Below, in pieces: positions 1 through 13,261 of a stretch of DNA of 64,000 nt. A model generated the notes under the pieces. The model saw nothing but the letters and a program-made list of their open reading frames with translations. It made no database searches and was not told the origin of the DNA. This stretch comes from Cristatella mucedo (taxonomy: Eukaryota > Bryozoa > Phylactolaemata > Cristatellidae): assembly GCA_009760855.2 (NCBI GenBank), contig WPIO01000072.1:852501-916500 (forward strand), in the 5' to 3' direction. Numbering within the stretch: position 1 is the stretch's first letter; every line of letters begins with the position of its first letter. A program made the position numbers and the translations under genes.

Positions 1-843
1 ATAGCCCTAAGGTAGACGCTTAAAGTCACCTTTCAATAACAATTATAAGACTTCTTCGGTAGTTTATATAATGCCTAGAGGGTACGTAATCATTCAAATT
101 GCCACTAGGTTTTTCCGTCTGACGATCTTGATTCCAAATTTGGTTTATTTTTGAAAGTTTCTTAGCTTTTTAAGATACTTTAAGATATAAGATACTAGAT
201 TTAAGATACTTTACCAGACCAAACTTTGCCAGCAATTTCTAGATCTTTGAGTCTTCTATTGTTCAGACGTTGAATGAACAAAGATATAGAACAAAATAGC
301 TTACTGTAAAATGTTTTTCTTATTCTCACCGTAGCTGTATCGATCGCCAGTTTTGGAAGTTTCTTTAGCAAACTGAAGAAAATCCTTTATTATCCGAGAG
401 CATCAATTGGGCAAGATCGACTCTCTGATTAGGCCTTGTTAAGCATAGAGAAAAAACACTGGAAAATATTGACTTTAAAATTCTTAATAGACCAGTTGGA
501 CACGTTCGAGGCCACGAAAACTCCCATGAGTTAAAGCTGCTTTAGCTACCTTGTACTTGTACTACAACTAATAAAAATTTCTCGACTTGATATGCCTGCT
601 AGCTTGTGTTTTTTGCATATCTTCTGTCGTGGAGTTATTTTGAAGTAATTTTTACAAGGGTAGGGGCGCCATTTGTAGCTTTGTCTCTGGACGCCCGAAA
701 GGTCTCACTGCATTTATGTCTGGTCAGAACAAGTTGAAAGAAGTTAGCGTCGAGCTTGACATGATAACGTACGTATTTCAGCTTTAGAAGTTGTCTGTCT
801 GAGTATGCTCCTTCCATCGCTATAGACTGTTAGAAACAGTCCA
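1..843. other. No gene seen
   Basis: AT-rich sequence with only short open frames full of stops. I recognise no repeat family, splice-bounded exon or RNA gene here. Confidence 0.5.
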
Positions 844-1495
844 CAGTCGTACCTCGTTTATCGCGATTAATCAGTTCCAGACTCAACCGCGATAAGTGAA
901 TTTCCGCGAAGTAGAATTCTGTATTCATAAATTAAATATTTTCGGATTAGAGAATAGAAAACCAGTTCATGACCCTCTAAATACGGTTTTTTAAATTATT
1001 AGAGCCTTCTGGAAATGTAATAACAAGCCTTTATTTACCATTACACTCTCATTACCCAATATATTTGACAAATACGAGAAAATAAGACACGTTAGACGTT
1101 AGAAATGTGAGAGAAATTAACTTGAGCGACGCTGAGCCAATGAGTGGCCAGGATAAGAAGAGGATAGGATAGCCAATCGGTGAACAGCACGCTCTGATAG
1201 GCTTGGTTTCACCACTGCAGATTTTCTGGAAAACATTTCTTGCCCACACACAAGGAGCGGTCGAGCGGCTGCATCTGGCGTTGAAGCTTGTCGGGGGTGC
1301 TCGATTACATAGGCCTGCAGTCCCTACGTACAGTAATTTTACTTTTAATTGTAATACAGGGGTGTATGGTTGACTCAGACAACCGAGAGCGAGCTATATC
1401 ATTTTCACTATCTCGATTGCCTTTTTAATGAATATGAAAAACCGTAATAGCGTGAAGCCGCTAAATTCGAAGTGCAAAGTGGCGAGGGACGACTG
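844..1495. mobile_element. Mariner-like MITE, copy 1
   Basis: A 652 bp element whose ends are imperfect inverted repeats: the left end reads CAGTCGTACCTCG and the right end reads CGAGGGACGACTG, its near reverse complement. The right end is followed by TA, the target used by Tc1/mariner elements; the left flank has lost the TA. A second copy lies at 38675-39308, with alignable interior throughout. No transposase frame survives, so it is non-autonomous. The left end resembles the widespread CAGT..TCCCTCGTTTATCGCG mariner/pogo-type termini, which is recalled family knowledge and not a search result. Confidence 0.75.
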
Positions 1496-3487
1496 TATTT
1501 CAAATATTAAAGTCACCGCACCAAAATTTACTGATACGAAGCCGTTCGTATTTTAGCACAGGATCCAACATGCGGGCACAGTGCTGCATCTCTACATAGC
1601 AAAGAAAAACTACCGCAATTACCACCGTAATATTTGCAAATGACCTTGCTACACTGTTTGTAAAACATTTAAATTATATTTATGTAACTTAGACAATCAT
1701 TAATAATCTATAATTTTATAATATAGAACAATTGTATAATAGAAGATGATTCGTGATTTTTAAAACAAGAGCGTACTTATAAATAGAAAAAATTACCAGT
1801 GCCTACTAACTTGAATATCTTGTGCAGCATCAAACTTTCGGTACGTCCAAGCTTACCTTTATGCTGTTCAGACATTCCCCAACATCCTTTGCATGAGCTA
1901 TTGTCTAACATAGCCCTTGTGAGCCCACTAATTTCTTATGTAGGTGGTGTACAGAATTATGCAAGGACGATTGCACATATTCTTTTTGCTTAGACGTGAT
2001 AGAATGCAGAGATATTTGGATATAGGAAACTTTAGAAATTGCTGGCAATTGCACAAGACTCTTACTTATGGCGTCTAAAGGAAAATTAAAGAAGTAAATA
2101 CGGTCAAACTTTCTAATGAATCTAATGAATAAGAAAGAGGGTTACCAACCGGATCTCCAAATCAATAGAAGAGCTATCTTTTCCTCGATTTCATTTTGCC
2201 CTGACCTACCCCACATATCGCCTGCTAAAATTTATTAGCACTCGGAAAAGTGTGCATTTTGACAAATGGAGTGAGACAAAGAATAGGTGAGCTGTCAGCT
2301 TGATTTCAGCATTGTAAGTCGGAACAAGTTGCAATGTCAGTATGTATATACTGCATTTGCTGGAGATGCTTCGGCACTCAATGAAAGCAGTACCTAGTGT
2401 TAGGTGAGCGTTAGAGGCACTCCAAAACGGTCAGAGTCAGAGGAATGCTCACTGCCGATGTATACCCGAAAAGTGAGAGTGGGGAGGGGGAAGCTAAGTC
2501 AGAAAGGACTGTTCAATAATATATCGTGGACGCTCACTTAAATCGAGCCTTGTTGCTAAAGTTTGACAGATCTGCATCTCATTACTGAGGCAGGAAGACT
2601 GAAAAGTGTAGATAATGACTTGCATCTGCCAATTGACAGGGCAAAATGCTCTTTAGCAAAAGAGACGCATACTTGAATTTCGTAAATCTAAAGACCAGCC
2701 TTGCGTGCTAATTTATAACTAACGCTGAGGGCCTACTAGCTTTTCTTATCAAACCTAGCGACACTCTCTAATGCATGCTGAAAGCCGCTTATATTTTTCA
2801 GAGCGCTATAGAAGACTCTTCAGAATAACATCCGCCAAGTCATCGCAGCTTTGGGAGTTACACATTGAGATGCAGTGCATTGCAGAGGTTGATAGACAAG
2901 TCTAGTACGAGTTCGCAACGCAGTAGAATATATAGCCTACCAGTGCATTAAGTAGGCCGTAACTCTAGGCAGGAATGCAACCCGGTGACAAGCTGTGAAG
3001 GCTACCTAGTCGCAGTTACAGATGACGCCCAAATTACAGATGTCCTGGACAGTGTCTCATTACCCGTTGTTCGTTATCGTCGATATCACAAATGCAAGTG
3101 CAATCGACATAAAACTGTAAACAGCGAAAACGAGGCACATTCGATTGATTGTTGCTTTGAAGTCATGCAGTGCGAGTTCTTTAAATTTACGTTGTGTGTG
3201 AGTAAGCGAACCCAACATTTAAATGGCGAAAAGCAAATTAACTCGACACTAAACTAGACGAGCACAGCAGGTTAAATCTATCTTGCCGTTTCTGCAAGAG
3301 CGCTCTTGCCCGAGCGTCCTGCTTGTCGTTTGACGCCTCGACAGCAAGCAAGCGACGTTACGGAAACGCCTTCGCATCCGAGAACAGCTGTGTGGGTCTC
3401 AAAACGTGACGGCTCACGGCCGTCCTCTCCTGCGCCCGCATTCCCATTGTCCGCCCCTCCCGCTCTGCAGGCAGAGACTCATCCCTA
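1496..3487. other. No gene seen
   Basis: No splice-bounded coding exon or recognisable repeat. Open frames at 2985-3257 and 3306-3488 show no domain and have no convincing start context. Confidence 0.45.
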
Positions 3488-3650
3488 GGTAAGGTGGTTG
3501 CTTTCATGACCTCGTTCCCGAGGTCGTGGGTTCGATTTCTGTGGTGGGCGATCCTATATCGCCACTGCAAGCGGTGGTGATAGCCGTAGAGGCTCTTCTG
3601 TCGTTATACAAAAAGAAGTTGTTTAAGCAGCTAGGATTTTATTAAATTTT
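3488..3650 (+). mobile_element. SINE-2 copy
   Basis: The tRNA-like head has an A-box-like stretch (TAGGTAAGGTGG) and a B-box (GGTTCGATTTC). The body has a self-complementary segment (CACTGCAAGCGGTGGTGATAG) and then AGCCGTAGAGGCTCTTCTGTCG, and the tail is CAGCTAGGATTTT. It aligns almost end to end with the copy at 60512-60690. Internal RNA polymerase III promoter boxes are expected for this class. Confidence 0.75.
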
Positions 3651-5450
3651 ATTTATTTATTTATTATCCCGTAAAACATCAAATCAGTAAATAATAACCC
3701 CAATGTAAACCATAAATTGATATAGCCATAAAATCCGCAATAAACCATACAACCGCAATGCTCCTGCTATGGAATGCGGACTTAACGAGCTGTTCAGTGG
3801 CTCTTTTGCTGTCGCCTATTTGCTTGCCCTGGATCGCCCGCCATTCGCGTTCAGCTGATTTTGGCCTCCGCTTACAGGTGCAGCAAATCTGCGACAGAAC
3901 CAGTCAATTGTAATGTGCCTGCATATTCAGAGCTCGGAATGGCTAGTGTGAACTGGAGACAAAGATGTATCTCAGCTAGGTGGACGCGGGTTTCACTACA
4001 GCCCAGTCCGTTTCCTGCGAAGGACAGAAGAGAGCCCATATTATGTCTGCTTCTGCTTATCTCACGTCAGGCTGCATGCAAGCAAATGCCGTGATAAAGT
4101 GAGCCTAACACCAACGTTGTAGTAAAGTGAAACTCTCTCATTTTTTAGATCATTTAATCCCATCTAGCTAAACAAAAGACCACCAGCAAGTACAAAGAAT
4201 ACAAAGAGGCTTTATTCGAAGATCGACCGTACTTATTACGAGCTCTTTACGCTAATATTGTTTTAATTTAAGCGTGAAAATAAAACTCAAAGGAGCGCTG
4301 TCTTTTATGTGCGCATGTAGTCGGCTTGCATATCGACAAAACATTTCAGTAGTAGCCAATTCGTGTCAAGCGAAGTAAAACCTATTGGGTGCTTCCCAAC
4401 CGGAAGAATGCTTAAAACCTCAATACAGACGCAAACGTTCAGTCATACTATGCGGCCTCAGCAGTGCAGGTATCTGCTGATATAATTAGATATAAGGAAA
4501 CCGTGTGAACAAGCTCAGGAATACTCGTGTCTTTATATTCCCTAAATAGGGCTGTATCTAGCGCGGTTCGTCAACGCAATTGATATCCAACGGCTTTGTG
4601 TTCTTGAAGCTCATCATAGGACATCCCGAGGACGAGGAACGCATGCAAAATTCCGGGTTAAGTCTCGGACAGTCCTCTGTGACAATCGCCAGTCTGTCAT
4701 GAGGTATTGTCCTGACGAAATGCACTCTTTTTTGGCTTATCGTGGCCACTACAGTAATTGCAGTGCATGAATGATGTTTGTATATTTTCTTACTTGCAGA
4801 TGCCACCAGAGTGTAATGCTATGCCGGTACGAGAGGCTGCCTCAACCAAAAATTACACTGACCATTGGAATGACCAATCACGTTGCAGCAGCACTGCGAT
4901 CTGGCACTATCATTTCCTGGCGTCACGTACTAACATCTCTCCCAAAAATCTCTCTGGATAGCAATACAGACCACGATACCTTTTATTTATGCGATCGTAA
5001 GAAGTTGTTCCACATCAGAAAACGCTTTCGCACCAATTACCCACGTAGCAGAAAGGTTGCACGCATAAAACGCAAAACATGAATTTTGATCGGCAGCGGA
5101 AAATAAAGAAAAACAACCTAAGGAAATACAATAATTATCAATTAAAATAGAGAGCTCGCATGAGCCGCGATTGAGTTATTTGTCAGAATCCTTTTTTAAC
5201 ATTTGTTTTGTCTTTCACTTGTATATTGCAGTGGTGAACTTCAAATCCCAAGCGCTCCTAGTTCGCATTGGAATGCACTTGTCATGCCTTTAGTTGAATG
5301 TGATAGGTTTTTATGGCCGGCTAAACGAAACCCACAGAATTCTACCATCAAGCTATTGATGTCATGAGGTGATATAAATAAATACAAAAGTGAGTCTGGC
5401 AATCTCTCTTCACACAAATCAAGCAACACCCGCATGATAGTGGCGAGCCT
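3651..5450. other. No gene seen
   Basis: Mixed AT-rich sequence with no domain-bearing frame. The two overlapping open frames at 4758-5082 show no recognisable protein family. Confidence 0.4.
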
Positions 5451-5549
5451 CTCACAGACTACCTGCAGATGCAGGTGTGCATCCACAGACTACCTGCCGA
5501 TGCAGGTGCGTCTCTCACAGACTATCCGTAAATGCAGGTGCGCGTCTAC
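5451..5549. repeat. Short minisatellite, about 3 units of ~31 bp
   Basis: Three tandem units share CACAGACTACCTGC, ATGCAGGTG and CGTCT blocks and differ by point changes. The last unit is the most diverged. Confidence 0.75.
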
Positions 5550-8164
5550 TGATGAGGTGGGATGGGCGGCATCAGAAAACTAGCTAGATCCTGCTAGGAA
5601 CGGTATCACTAATTTCCGCTCGGTGAATTTGCAACTTTGGCAAAAGAGATTGTTTAGATAAGTCTATTGTCATGCGATCAAGATTCTCAATGCATTAGTA
5701 TTAAGCTCATCGGCCTGGAAGTGGTGTACATGCCTCCTCTCAAAAAGCCAGGACAGATCCCAGACGACTTCTGGCGTTAGAAGACAGCTAGCCGCTGTGC
5801 TGGTAATTAAGTAGGTATGCGAAAGTTGAGTTTTAATAGATTTGCATCAGCTGTGATAGACCCGCTGCTGTGACGATATTAAAACCAAGACGCTAAAATT
5901 CAGAAGCTTTGCAGAGTGACTCTATTAAACAGGTCTTGCCGTTACCTTGTTGCTCAGGGCCGCAACATTACAATTAAAGATTTTTGTGCCGCCTACTGGA
6001 AAGTTTAGGTGACAGCTACATTTTAATAGATACCCTATGTGCCGACGCTATGTCTCTATGCTGAGCCTTCTGATAACTTTAATAAAGCAAGCCGTTTTCC
6101 TTAAGGTCTAACGACGCCGATCTAAGGAGCTAAAATCCATCGCCGAGTAATCCATGAAGAAACTCGACTGAAGCCAGCAGGTATCGTACTTCTTCGAATT
6201 TAAGATGCAACTGGAAAATAAGCCCAAGTTTAACTTTTCAGGATGCTCTTTATATACGCCCTACGCTACAAATAAGCCCCCGTCAAAGGAAAATATTGGT
6301 GAGCCTGGGTTCGAATCCTGCGGTGGGTGATCCTTTATCACCACTATAAGCTGTGTGTATAGCCGTAAAGGCTTTTCTGTCGCTAAAAAGAGGTTTTTAA
6401 ATTAGCTAGTATTTTTTCAATGTTAGCAATCCAGATTATTTCCATTGGCATTTGTATATAGACGTGCGCAGGTATCAATTTAATGAAGCATTCAGGGTAG
6501 TTCTGGTCTCAAGTCACAGTGGCATCACGAACAACAAAAGATTTGATGCACTTGATTGAAACTTCATATTAGTGCTCAAGACTTACTACCTATCTCGAAA
6601 ATATTGATATTTCAATAGATGTAAGATAGATATCCACTATTGATCCAATATGTATCTATCCAATATTCATATTTCATTAAATATATCCATTCAATATTAT
6701 TATTTCACTAAAGTAGTATTTCTCATGGCTATCAATGACTACGTTTAACATTAAATAGAAAAAAATCATCGTAGAAACTGTTTGAAGCCTTGCCTGCATG
6801 AGGTCTTGACTTGGGTATTGAATTTACGGGATAAAGTCACTGACAGCTGTATTTCTGATACTCTACGAGCAAGCTACATTGACAAGAAAGGCTCATTTGA
6901 GGAGAGCTCCATTGTGGGGCGTGAGCGATTGAGGCCAATGATTCTACGGGATATGGATTCACAATAAATTAAGGCCATAATTAGGGGTTTCAAGATTTGT
7001 GGTGTGAATGATGCTCCAGAAGAAAATGGCATGACTTTATTTGAACTAAATACTCTTTTTTACACGAAAAAATAAGGCATCCCTTAAAAATAAGCTCTGA
7101 TGCGTCTTGTGGAGCAAAACTTAGTATAAGACCCGCTCTTTTTGGAGGATAAATACTCTACGGCAGTCATAGGTAAACCACATAAGTCATTAAAATTAAA
7201 AATACATGCCAGAATGAAGCTCGGGTAAGCAAATAAATCAAGGCTGGTGGCTGGATGCTTTCACCTTAAGATATATTCATTGCTCACGGCAATTTATTGC
7301 TAACCGGTGAAACGAGCAACGCATGCAGCTTCAGGTACTAAGGCACTTTCGAGGAAACTAAAGCACGCCCACGTTTACTCCATTCTTCGCGATTGCAATC
7401 TCAAAGGCTGCACTCCTAGCTCTCGCATGAGATTGTGAAGCCAAATACTGTGAACTCACTGTTGTAATCAAAAAAATGTCGTGAATAAATTGTTTGGGTG
7501 GTACCGCTAGTTCAAAATGGCCTAGGCTCGGCAGTAGACGCATCTGCTGGGGTAATAACAATAATAATGAACGGACATTTACGTAAAGCTATAAGAGAAC
7601 GAAACAAATAAATATAATATATTCTAGGAAAACCCTTTACAGCTGCGCTTCCTTGATAAAGAAGGGAAAAAGAAATTGATGTCTGCGTTGATGACTGGCG
7701 ACTGCGGACGCTGAGAGGAACACCTTCCGACAAGACTAGCTAGACCCTGACTGTGCTGTGCACGCTCCGCATGCTGCCATCTACCCGTTACAGGCCTCCT
7801 CCTCCCGCCAGTAAGAACGCTGCTGTCGCTGCTAGCCGACCGGCCATCGTGGAATTTGACAAACAGAGTATACCAGTTCTGCTTCTTCAGCTCTTTCTCT
7901 GTAAGAAAGTAGCTGTCAACGACTACTAGATGAAAAGAACCCCCGAGTCTGGAGTTACTTTAGAGGCTTGCGGCAATGCAAGCAGCAGCGGTCGATTGCT
8001 TGTCGTTCACATTAGCCGACCAGGGTTAATGGCACCAAATGTTATGCAGAGGCAGTTCTTACAGGTGTTCTCAAGGTACTTAACGGAAAAAGTCAATAAA
8101 ATACCTATAAAATTTGTCCGACAATCGAATATATGTTTATGGTATCTTTCGAAAGGCTTGTTAT
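5550..8164. other. No gene seen; AT-rich, one SINE-2
   Basis: Apart from the SINE-2 at 6300-6420 I see no feature. 6590-6720 is a run of imperfect AATATT/ATATCC repeats without a clean period. 7358-7733 holds unsupported minus-strand frames. Confidence 0.4.
6300..6420 (+). mobile_element. SINE-2 copy, 5'-truncated
   Basis: It starts near the B-box (GGTTCGAATCC) and continues with the family body (GGTGATCCTTTATCACCACT, AGCCGTAAAGGCTTTTCTGT) and the AGCTAGTATTTTTT tail. The tRNA-like 5' half is missing or decayed. Confidence 0.7.
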
Positions 8165-8189
8165 AATGTTATAACTGGGATCGGAAGTG

Positions 8190-8231
<42 letters not shown>

Positions 8232-8234
8232 ATA

Positions 8235-8269
<35 letters not shown>

Positions 8270-8299
8270 TATCGAAATGTTATAACTGGGATCGGAAGT
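8165..8299. repeat. TA/TG microsatellite flanked by 24-bp direct repeats
   Basis: The array (TA)n(TG)n(TA)n is bracketed by two identical 24-base copies, 8165-8188 and 8276-8299, containing the core GTTATAACTGGGATCGG. The right copy lies just upstream of the start of LINE-B. Confidence 0.85.
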
Positions 8300-8325
8300 T
8301 CTGAAGACTTCCACAAGTAAGAAAA

Positions 8326-9962
8326 ATTGGTCTTGCAAACCACGCAGCCCTGCCATAACCAAGATTTTTAATGCTTCTTTGGGAAATGGGGTCGTCCCCA
8401 AGTCCTTCAAATCGGCAATCGCTAGACCTATTCTTAAAAAGCCTGGATTAGACACAGAGGTCCTAGCAAACTATCGTCCAGTTTCCCTTCTTCCGTTCTT
8501 ATCGAAGATTCTTGAAAAAATTGTTGCTAAGCAGCTAGTTGAACATATTGAAAATAATGGAATGTCAGAAACATTTCAATCAGGGTTCAAGAGGCAGCAC
8601 TCTACTGAAACTGCTCTCCGTGTTAACAATGACATTCTACGTGGCAACGACGACGGGAATTTCACTGCCTTAGCTCTGCTAGATCTGTCTGCTGCCTTCG
8701 ACACCATTGATCACGAAGTTCTGCTTGAACGATTGAGAACAACGATCGGTCTGGCAGACGAAGCACTGGCGTGGTTTAAATCATACTTGTCTGATCGTGT
8801 TCAATCCGTGTCATGTGGGGGTCAGGTCTCAGACATGAGAAGGGTCACCTGTGGAGTCCCTCAAAGGTCTGTACTCGGTCCCTTACTGTTCTCCATGTAT
8901 ACACAACCTCTGGGAAAAGTGATTAAGGCCCATGGAATAAGATATAACTTCTATGCTGACGATACTCAGCTGTATTTGTCATTTAAACCGTCGGAATCTG
9001 CTGTAGCAACTGAGAAACTGAATGCTTGCCTTGCCGATATTCGATCCTGGATGTCGGAAAACTTCCTCAAACTAAATGACGATAAAACCAAACTGCTGCT
9101 CATAGGACACCCTAAGCGTGTGGCTGGATTAAAAGGCTTTGCTGTTCTAATAGGTGATGCTATTGTGCGACCTTCACCACGTGCTCGTAATCTACGTGTC
9201 GTGTTCGACAGCTGCTTCAATTTCAAAAGCTTCATTCAGAAGACTGCCTCTACAGCCAGCCATCACATCCAATCCCTATCCAAGATTAGAAGCTGTCTCC
9301 CACAGTGGCTTGTAAAAAATTTAACTAGCTCTTTAGTTTTGTCTCGGCTTGATTATTGTAATTCCCTTTTGGCTGGGCTGCCAAGGAAAGCTATTATGCC
9401 ACTATAGTGGACTATGAATATGGCTGCAAGGCTGCTCTTTAAGTCCCAGCGGTTTGAGCACGTGTCATCTCTGCTGAAAGACCTAGGATGGTTGCCGGTT
9501 GAGCAAAGGATACAGAGCAAAGTTCTTACGCTGACCCACAAGGCCCGCCACGGCTTAGCTCCTTCGTACCTAGCTGAACTGCTGCATCAGTTTCAGCCTG
9601 TTCGCTCCCTCAGGTCCTGTGTGGACAATAAATTAGCTGCCCCATTCCTCCGCTTAAAGACAGTTGGCGACAGAAGCTTTAGCTCTGCAGGTCCTAGACT
9701 GTGGAACTTGCTTCCACAATTCTTAAGCAACGACAACTACTCTCCAACTGCCGACTATGGCACATCTTTTTCAGCGGTCCTGAACTGCTACTTCTATGCT
9801 ACTCACTACCTCAACTGCTCTCCTGACTCTGCTATGCTTCCCACTTTCTCTTTGTTGCGTGAGACGAAGTCTGTTGGCTACCGAATGCGTACCGAAAGCC
9901 GCTTAGGCTGTGAGTGCGCTATACAAAATCTCTCCTGCGTAACACCCACATGGTCTTTATGA
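8326..9962 (+). pseudogene. LINE-B ORF2: reverse transcriptase plus C-terminal domain, frameshifted
   Basis: The first frame (8379-9407) carries the RT signature blocks: [13 protein letters not shown], the catalytic-Asp block [25 protein letters not shown] and [12 protein letters not shown] (FYADD at about residues 191-195 counting from 8379), then the thumb [14 protein letters not shown]. The usual GVPQGS block has Arg in place of Gly. A stop at 9405-9407 and a frame change interrupt the sequence where relatives read VQNSAARLL. The second frame (9414-9962) carries LKDLGWLPVEQRI, LAPSYLAELL and GPRLWNLLP. The frame also continues upstream of 8379 toward 8326. This copy is very probably dead. 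Confidence 0.85.
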
Positions 9963-10002
9963 CTTTGTGGAGTTACTGACGGAGATACATTACAATACAT
10001 TA
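8326..10002 (+). mobile_element. LINE-B, 5'-truncated CR1/L2-group retrotransposon
   Basis: It holds the reverse transcriptase and C-terminal domain of a CR1/L2-group ORF2, followed by a short 3' UTR ending near GAGATACATTACA. The endonuclease is absent (5' truncation, usual for these elements). A second 3' fragment at 30175-30458 shares the sequence up to the same terminal ACATTACA, which fixes the 3' end. Its C-terminal and 3' UTR sequences differ clearly from LINE-A. Confidence 0.85.
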
Positions 10003-10359
10003 CGTCCAACCCGAATGCAAACCGGAAGCAACAAATAAAAAATTTACCGATCTCTGCATCATATGCGGCTTGTATCCCAATTTGTCGAATCCTGGTAGAT
10101 CGTTAGAGATACTTGAAGCTTGTTAAGGTGCATTTTTGTGACATTTATACCGCTTCATTTCCAGGGTTAGTTGGTGCCTTGGAAATTTCATAACTCGGCT
10201 GATACTTCACGCATCGGAATGAAATTTGAAACGCGAGTTCAGCTCTGCTTGCTTGACCCTAGTCTGGAATATTTTTTTTTATTTCGGTTGGATATATTTG
10301 GCTGTATACGTCATCAAACGTCCTGGAGCTTTATTTTCCGTAATCGTGGACATATAGAA

Positions 10360-11535
10360 CCAAATAATAATAATAATATTAATGCACTTGATAAAGCGCC
10401 CTCAGAGAACTCAATCTCTCTCTCTAGGCACTTTACATTTGCTGCAAAGAGAAATGCACTTGAATGGTGAGTAAAATCATGCTTGATAAACACACAAAAT
10501 GAATAACATGGTTAGGGTGACATGCAAAGGGTCAGCATGCAATGTGGTTAGTGGCAGCATGCACAGTGTCAGCGCGCATAAGCACATCAAGGACGAATCC
10601 CAGGGACCCACTAAATGCTGTCCTAAATAGGTGTTTTTAAATTCTTTTTAAATGTGGTCAGGTCAGGGGATGTTCTGACGCAGGTCGAGAGAGAGTTCCA
10701 GGCTTTGGGAGCATACGAACTAAATGCACGGTCTCAAAAGGATTTGAGGGTTGTACGGGGTATTTGTAGACTGTTGGATTCCGAAAAGCGGGTGGTACGG
10801 TGCTTGGCCTGGTGGGGGAGTTTATCTGAGAGATAGGCTGGAGCCAAAAATAAAAGTGAGCGACAAAACCTTGAAGTCAATCCGTTGCTTGACTGGTAGC
10901 CAGTGCAGGTCGGCGAGAAGTGGAGTGAGTATGTAGCATGTATGTAATGTAATATAATGTAGCAACTGCGACGCTCACGACAGACAAGCCTAGCTGAGGA
11001 ATTTTGCACCAGCTGCAATCGCCTGATAGCACATGCCGGTAGGCCAGCGAGCAGTGAGTTGCAGAAGTCGAGACGGGATGTCACGAATGCATGGACCAAC
11101 TTAGATGTGGTATCCTTATCTAAACAAGCCCGAATTTTAGCAATGTTATGAAGCTGAAAATGGGCAGATTTGACTGTGGAGCTGATATGGTCATCTAACG
11201 AGAGATTGCTTTGGAATATGACACCTAGATTTTGAGCTGATTCAACAGGAGATATGCTGGCAGAGCTAATTTTAAGTTTCAGCCTTTCCAATTTTTGAAT
11301 CATACTGGGTTTGCCCATAACTAGTAAGTTAGTTTTATTGTCATTTAGTTTTAGAAAATTTGCTGCCATCCATGTGCGGATGTCATCAATACATGCAGCA
11401 AGTGAGTTGAGAGAATATGAGGTGCTCGAAGGCTGGGAGGGATCAAAGCAAAGTTACAACTGAGTGTCATCCGCATAGAAGTGAAAGCCTAGATTGTGCT
11501 TGGCAATCACATCAGCAAGAGGGAGAGTATGAAGC
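10360..11535 (-). mobile_element. LINE-A, 5'-truncated copy
   Basis: Reading the minus strand, it begins inside the RT fingers/palm after FYADD, passes through [35 protein letters not shown] and the C-terminal domain, then the hairpin-bearing 3' UTR and an (ATT)n tail at about 10360-10382. Frames are broken in the C-terminal half. It lies upstream of gene 1, opposite to it. Confidence 0.85.
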
Positions 11536-11539
11536 AAAT

Positions 11540-13080
11540 GTATGAACCAGATGTTCATCGACAAGCTACTGCTTAACTCATATGGGTGCCCATTCGCGTG
11601 AGGTAGTTGTGGGGCACCGTTGAGAACTCTGACTCTGGGTTTAGTGATACTGTAGGGTGCTTTCTCTCATTTCATATGAAAGGGCTAGATACGTAGGCAA
11701 GCTTGAGTTGACAGCGTGTTGCACAACTCTTTACCTTCCTATCAATACTTCCTATCGATACGATAAAAATGTTATGTCGTGCGATTGGACCTTTGAGTCC
11801 AAAGACGTTGTCACACAACAGCGGAATCCTGCCGACCAAGATGTTGATCACGCTAGGTATCCCGTGGAAAAGTTCGGTTGTTATATATGCTAATCGTCCG
11901 AAAAACTGCATGAGTGGACTGTCAGAATCTGTGCTATGCCTTTAGCTTAGGCAAATAATTTGCTTCACATCATCAATTGATGCTCTGGCGAACTCGTTGC
12001 TGGTCGTCATGCACGGCTCTGTTGACGGTCCCAGCTCATTCGAGGTCAACGTCCTTTTTGACTGCGAATTGAATGAACTGCCACGAGCATTCGGCAAAAC
12101 GTACTCCGCTGGCCTGGCAAAATGCTTAGGGTCGTTGTCTTGTTGCCAAATGAAATGACACTCAATAAAAGTATTTTAGCTTTAGAAATCCAACTTTCTT
12201 GGAGAACAATAGCTTAAGTACAGTTAATTTTTTGACGAATCCAGTGCGGTGCTGATGCAGTGGTCTATCCAGTTGCCTGATTGGAATCTTTAGAACTTCT
12301 ATGAGCCAGTATCGACAGGAGGCTGATATGGGGTGTTGGGCATGCATCAGAAGCCGACTTACTTAATCAGTAAAATGCAGGATCCGCGGAATGTGCTACA
12401 GCAGAAGAGACAACGAGCGAACCAGCTGGTGGCCGCCTGGCCGCCAGACAAGGGAAGTCACACGGAATAGTTAGCGGGACGACATCCCATTATACGCATG
12501 TATACTAGCCACGTGTGCTTGTTTCTGGAGTGTTAATAACTATTTTCTCACACTGCTCATAGCAAGGATGGCATTGTAGAAAACCCTGTGCTTACTCAAA
12601 CGAATTTGCAGTCACTGCAACTGTGGCCACACTTCAAGGATTGTTGACGCTGAGTTCGAGCATGAATATATCGACAAGCGAGTGGCAATTGCCAATTGAG
12701 CAATTGACAGCCATGGGCAAAGCCGTCCAAGTAGTCGGCAATGGTGTTGCACTGGAGCGTAAAGTGCTCGCATTCGGTCAGCAGCCGACTGTGCCTTTGC
12801 TGCGTGCCAGCGCTGAGCGCTACCGCTATAGGAGCGCGACGGACTGTAAGAGGAGAACTCCCACCCGGGAGCAGAAAAAGGCTAGCTTTCGGAGCACGTG
12901 CACACCGACTAGCCGATGTCGCGTGCACCGACTGAAAGCTCTGCAATGTTTAAAATGTTCCGGCTGCACTTTCTAGTTTCGGCTTCCATCGTGTATTGGC
13001 GGCGCCAGCTAAACCAGCCGAATTATGGCGGTTGGCTAGTATTCGCGATTATGCGACTATAGGGTAGTTTATCACCGACG
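11540..13080. other. No recognised gene
   Basis: Two ~117-codon frames overlap on opposite strands at 12596-12976. Both are short of stops because the stretch is GC-richer, and neither shows a domain or splice boundaries. Nothing else is supported. Confidence 0.4.
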
Positions 13081-13120
13081 CGGTATAAAAAGCCCGTGCC
13101 CTGTCAAGGACGGGCAGTCA
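13081..13120 (+). promoter_or_regulatory. TATA-like core promoter motif
   Basis: GGTATAAAAAGCCCG is followed about 30 bp later by a TCAGG initiator-like match. No coding sequence follows directly. It could be a remnant of an LTR element or chance. Confidence 0.25.
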
Positions 13121-13261
13121 GGTTTCGAGACTCACTCAAGGTATTGGCATTGGAGCTGATGTGAGCTCTAGGCCACACAACCATTTGTGTACGTCGCGGC
13201 AGCTATTGAAACCCTATTACCGTCCGCTGGTGTTAATAGACTCGTCTGCATTGTGGATACG

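Noticed and set aside
8105-8455. Frames of Tyr-Ile and Ile-His repeats
   Set aside because: They are translations of the TA/TG microsatellite.
12596-12976. Two ~117-codon frames on opposite strands
   Set aside because: Mutually overlapping, no domain, explained by GC-rich composition.
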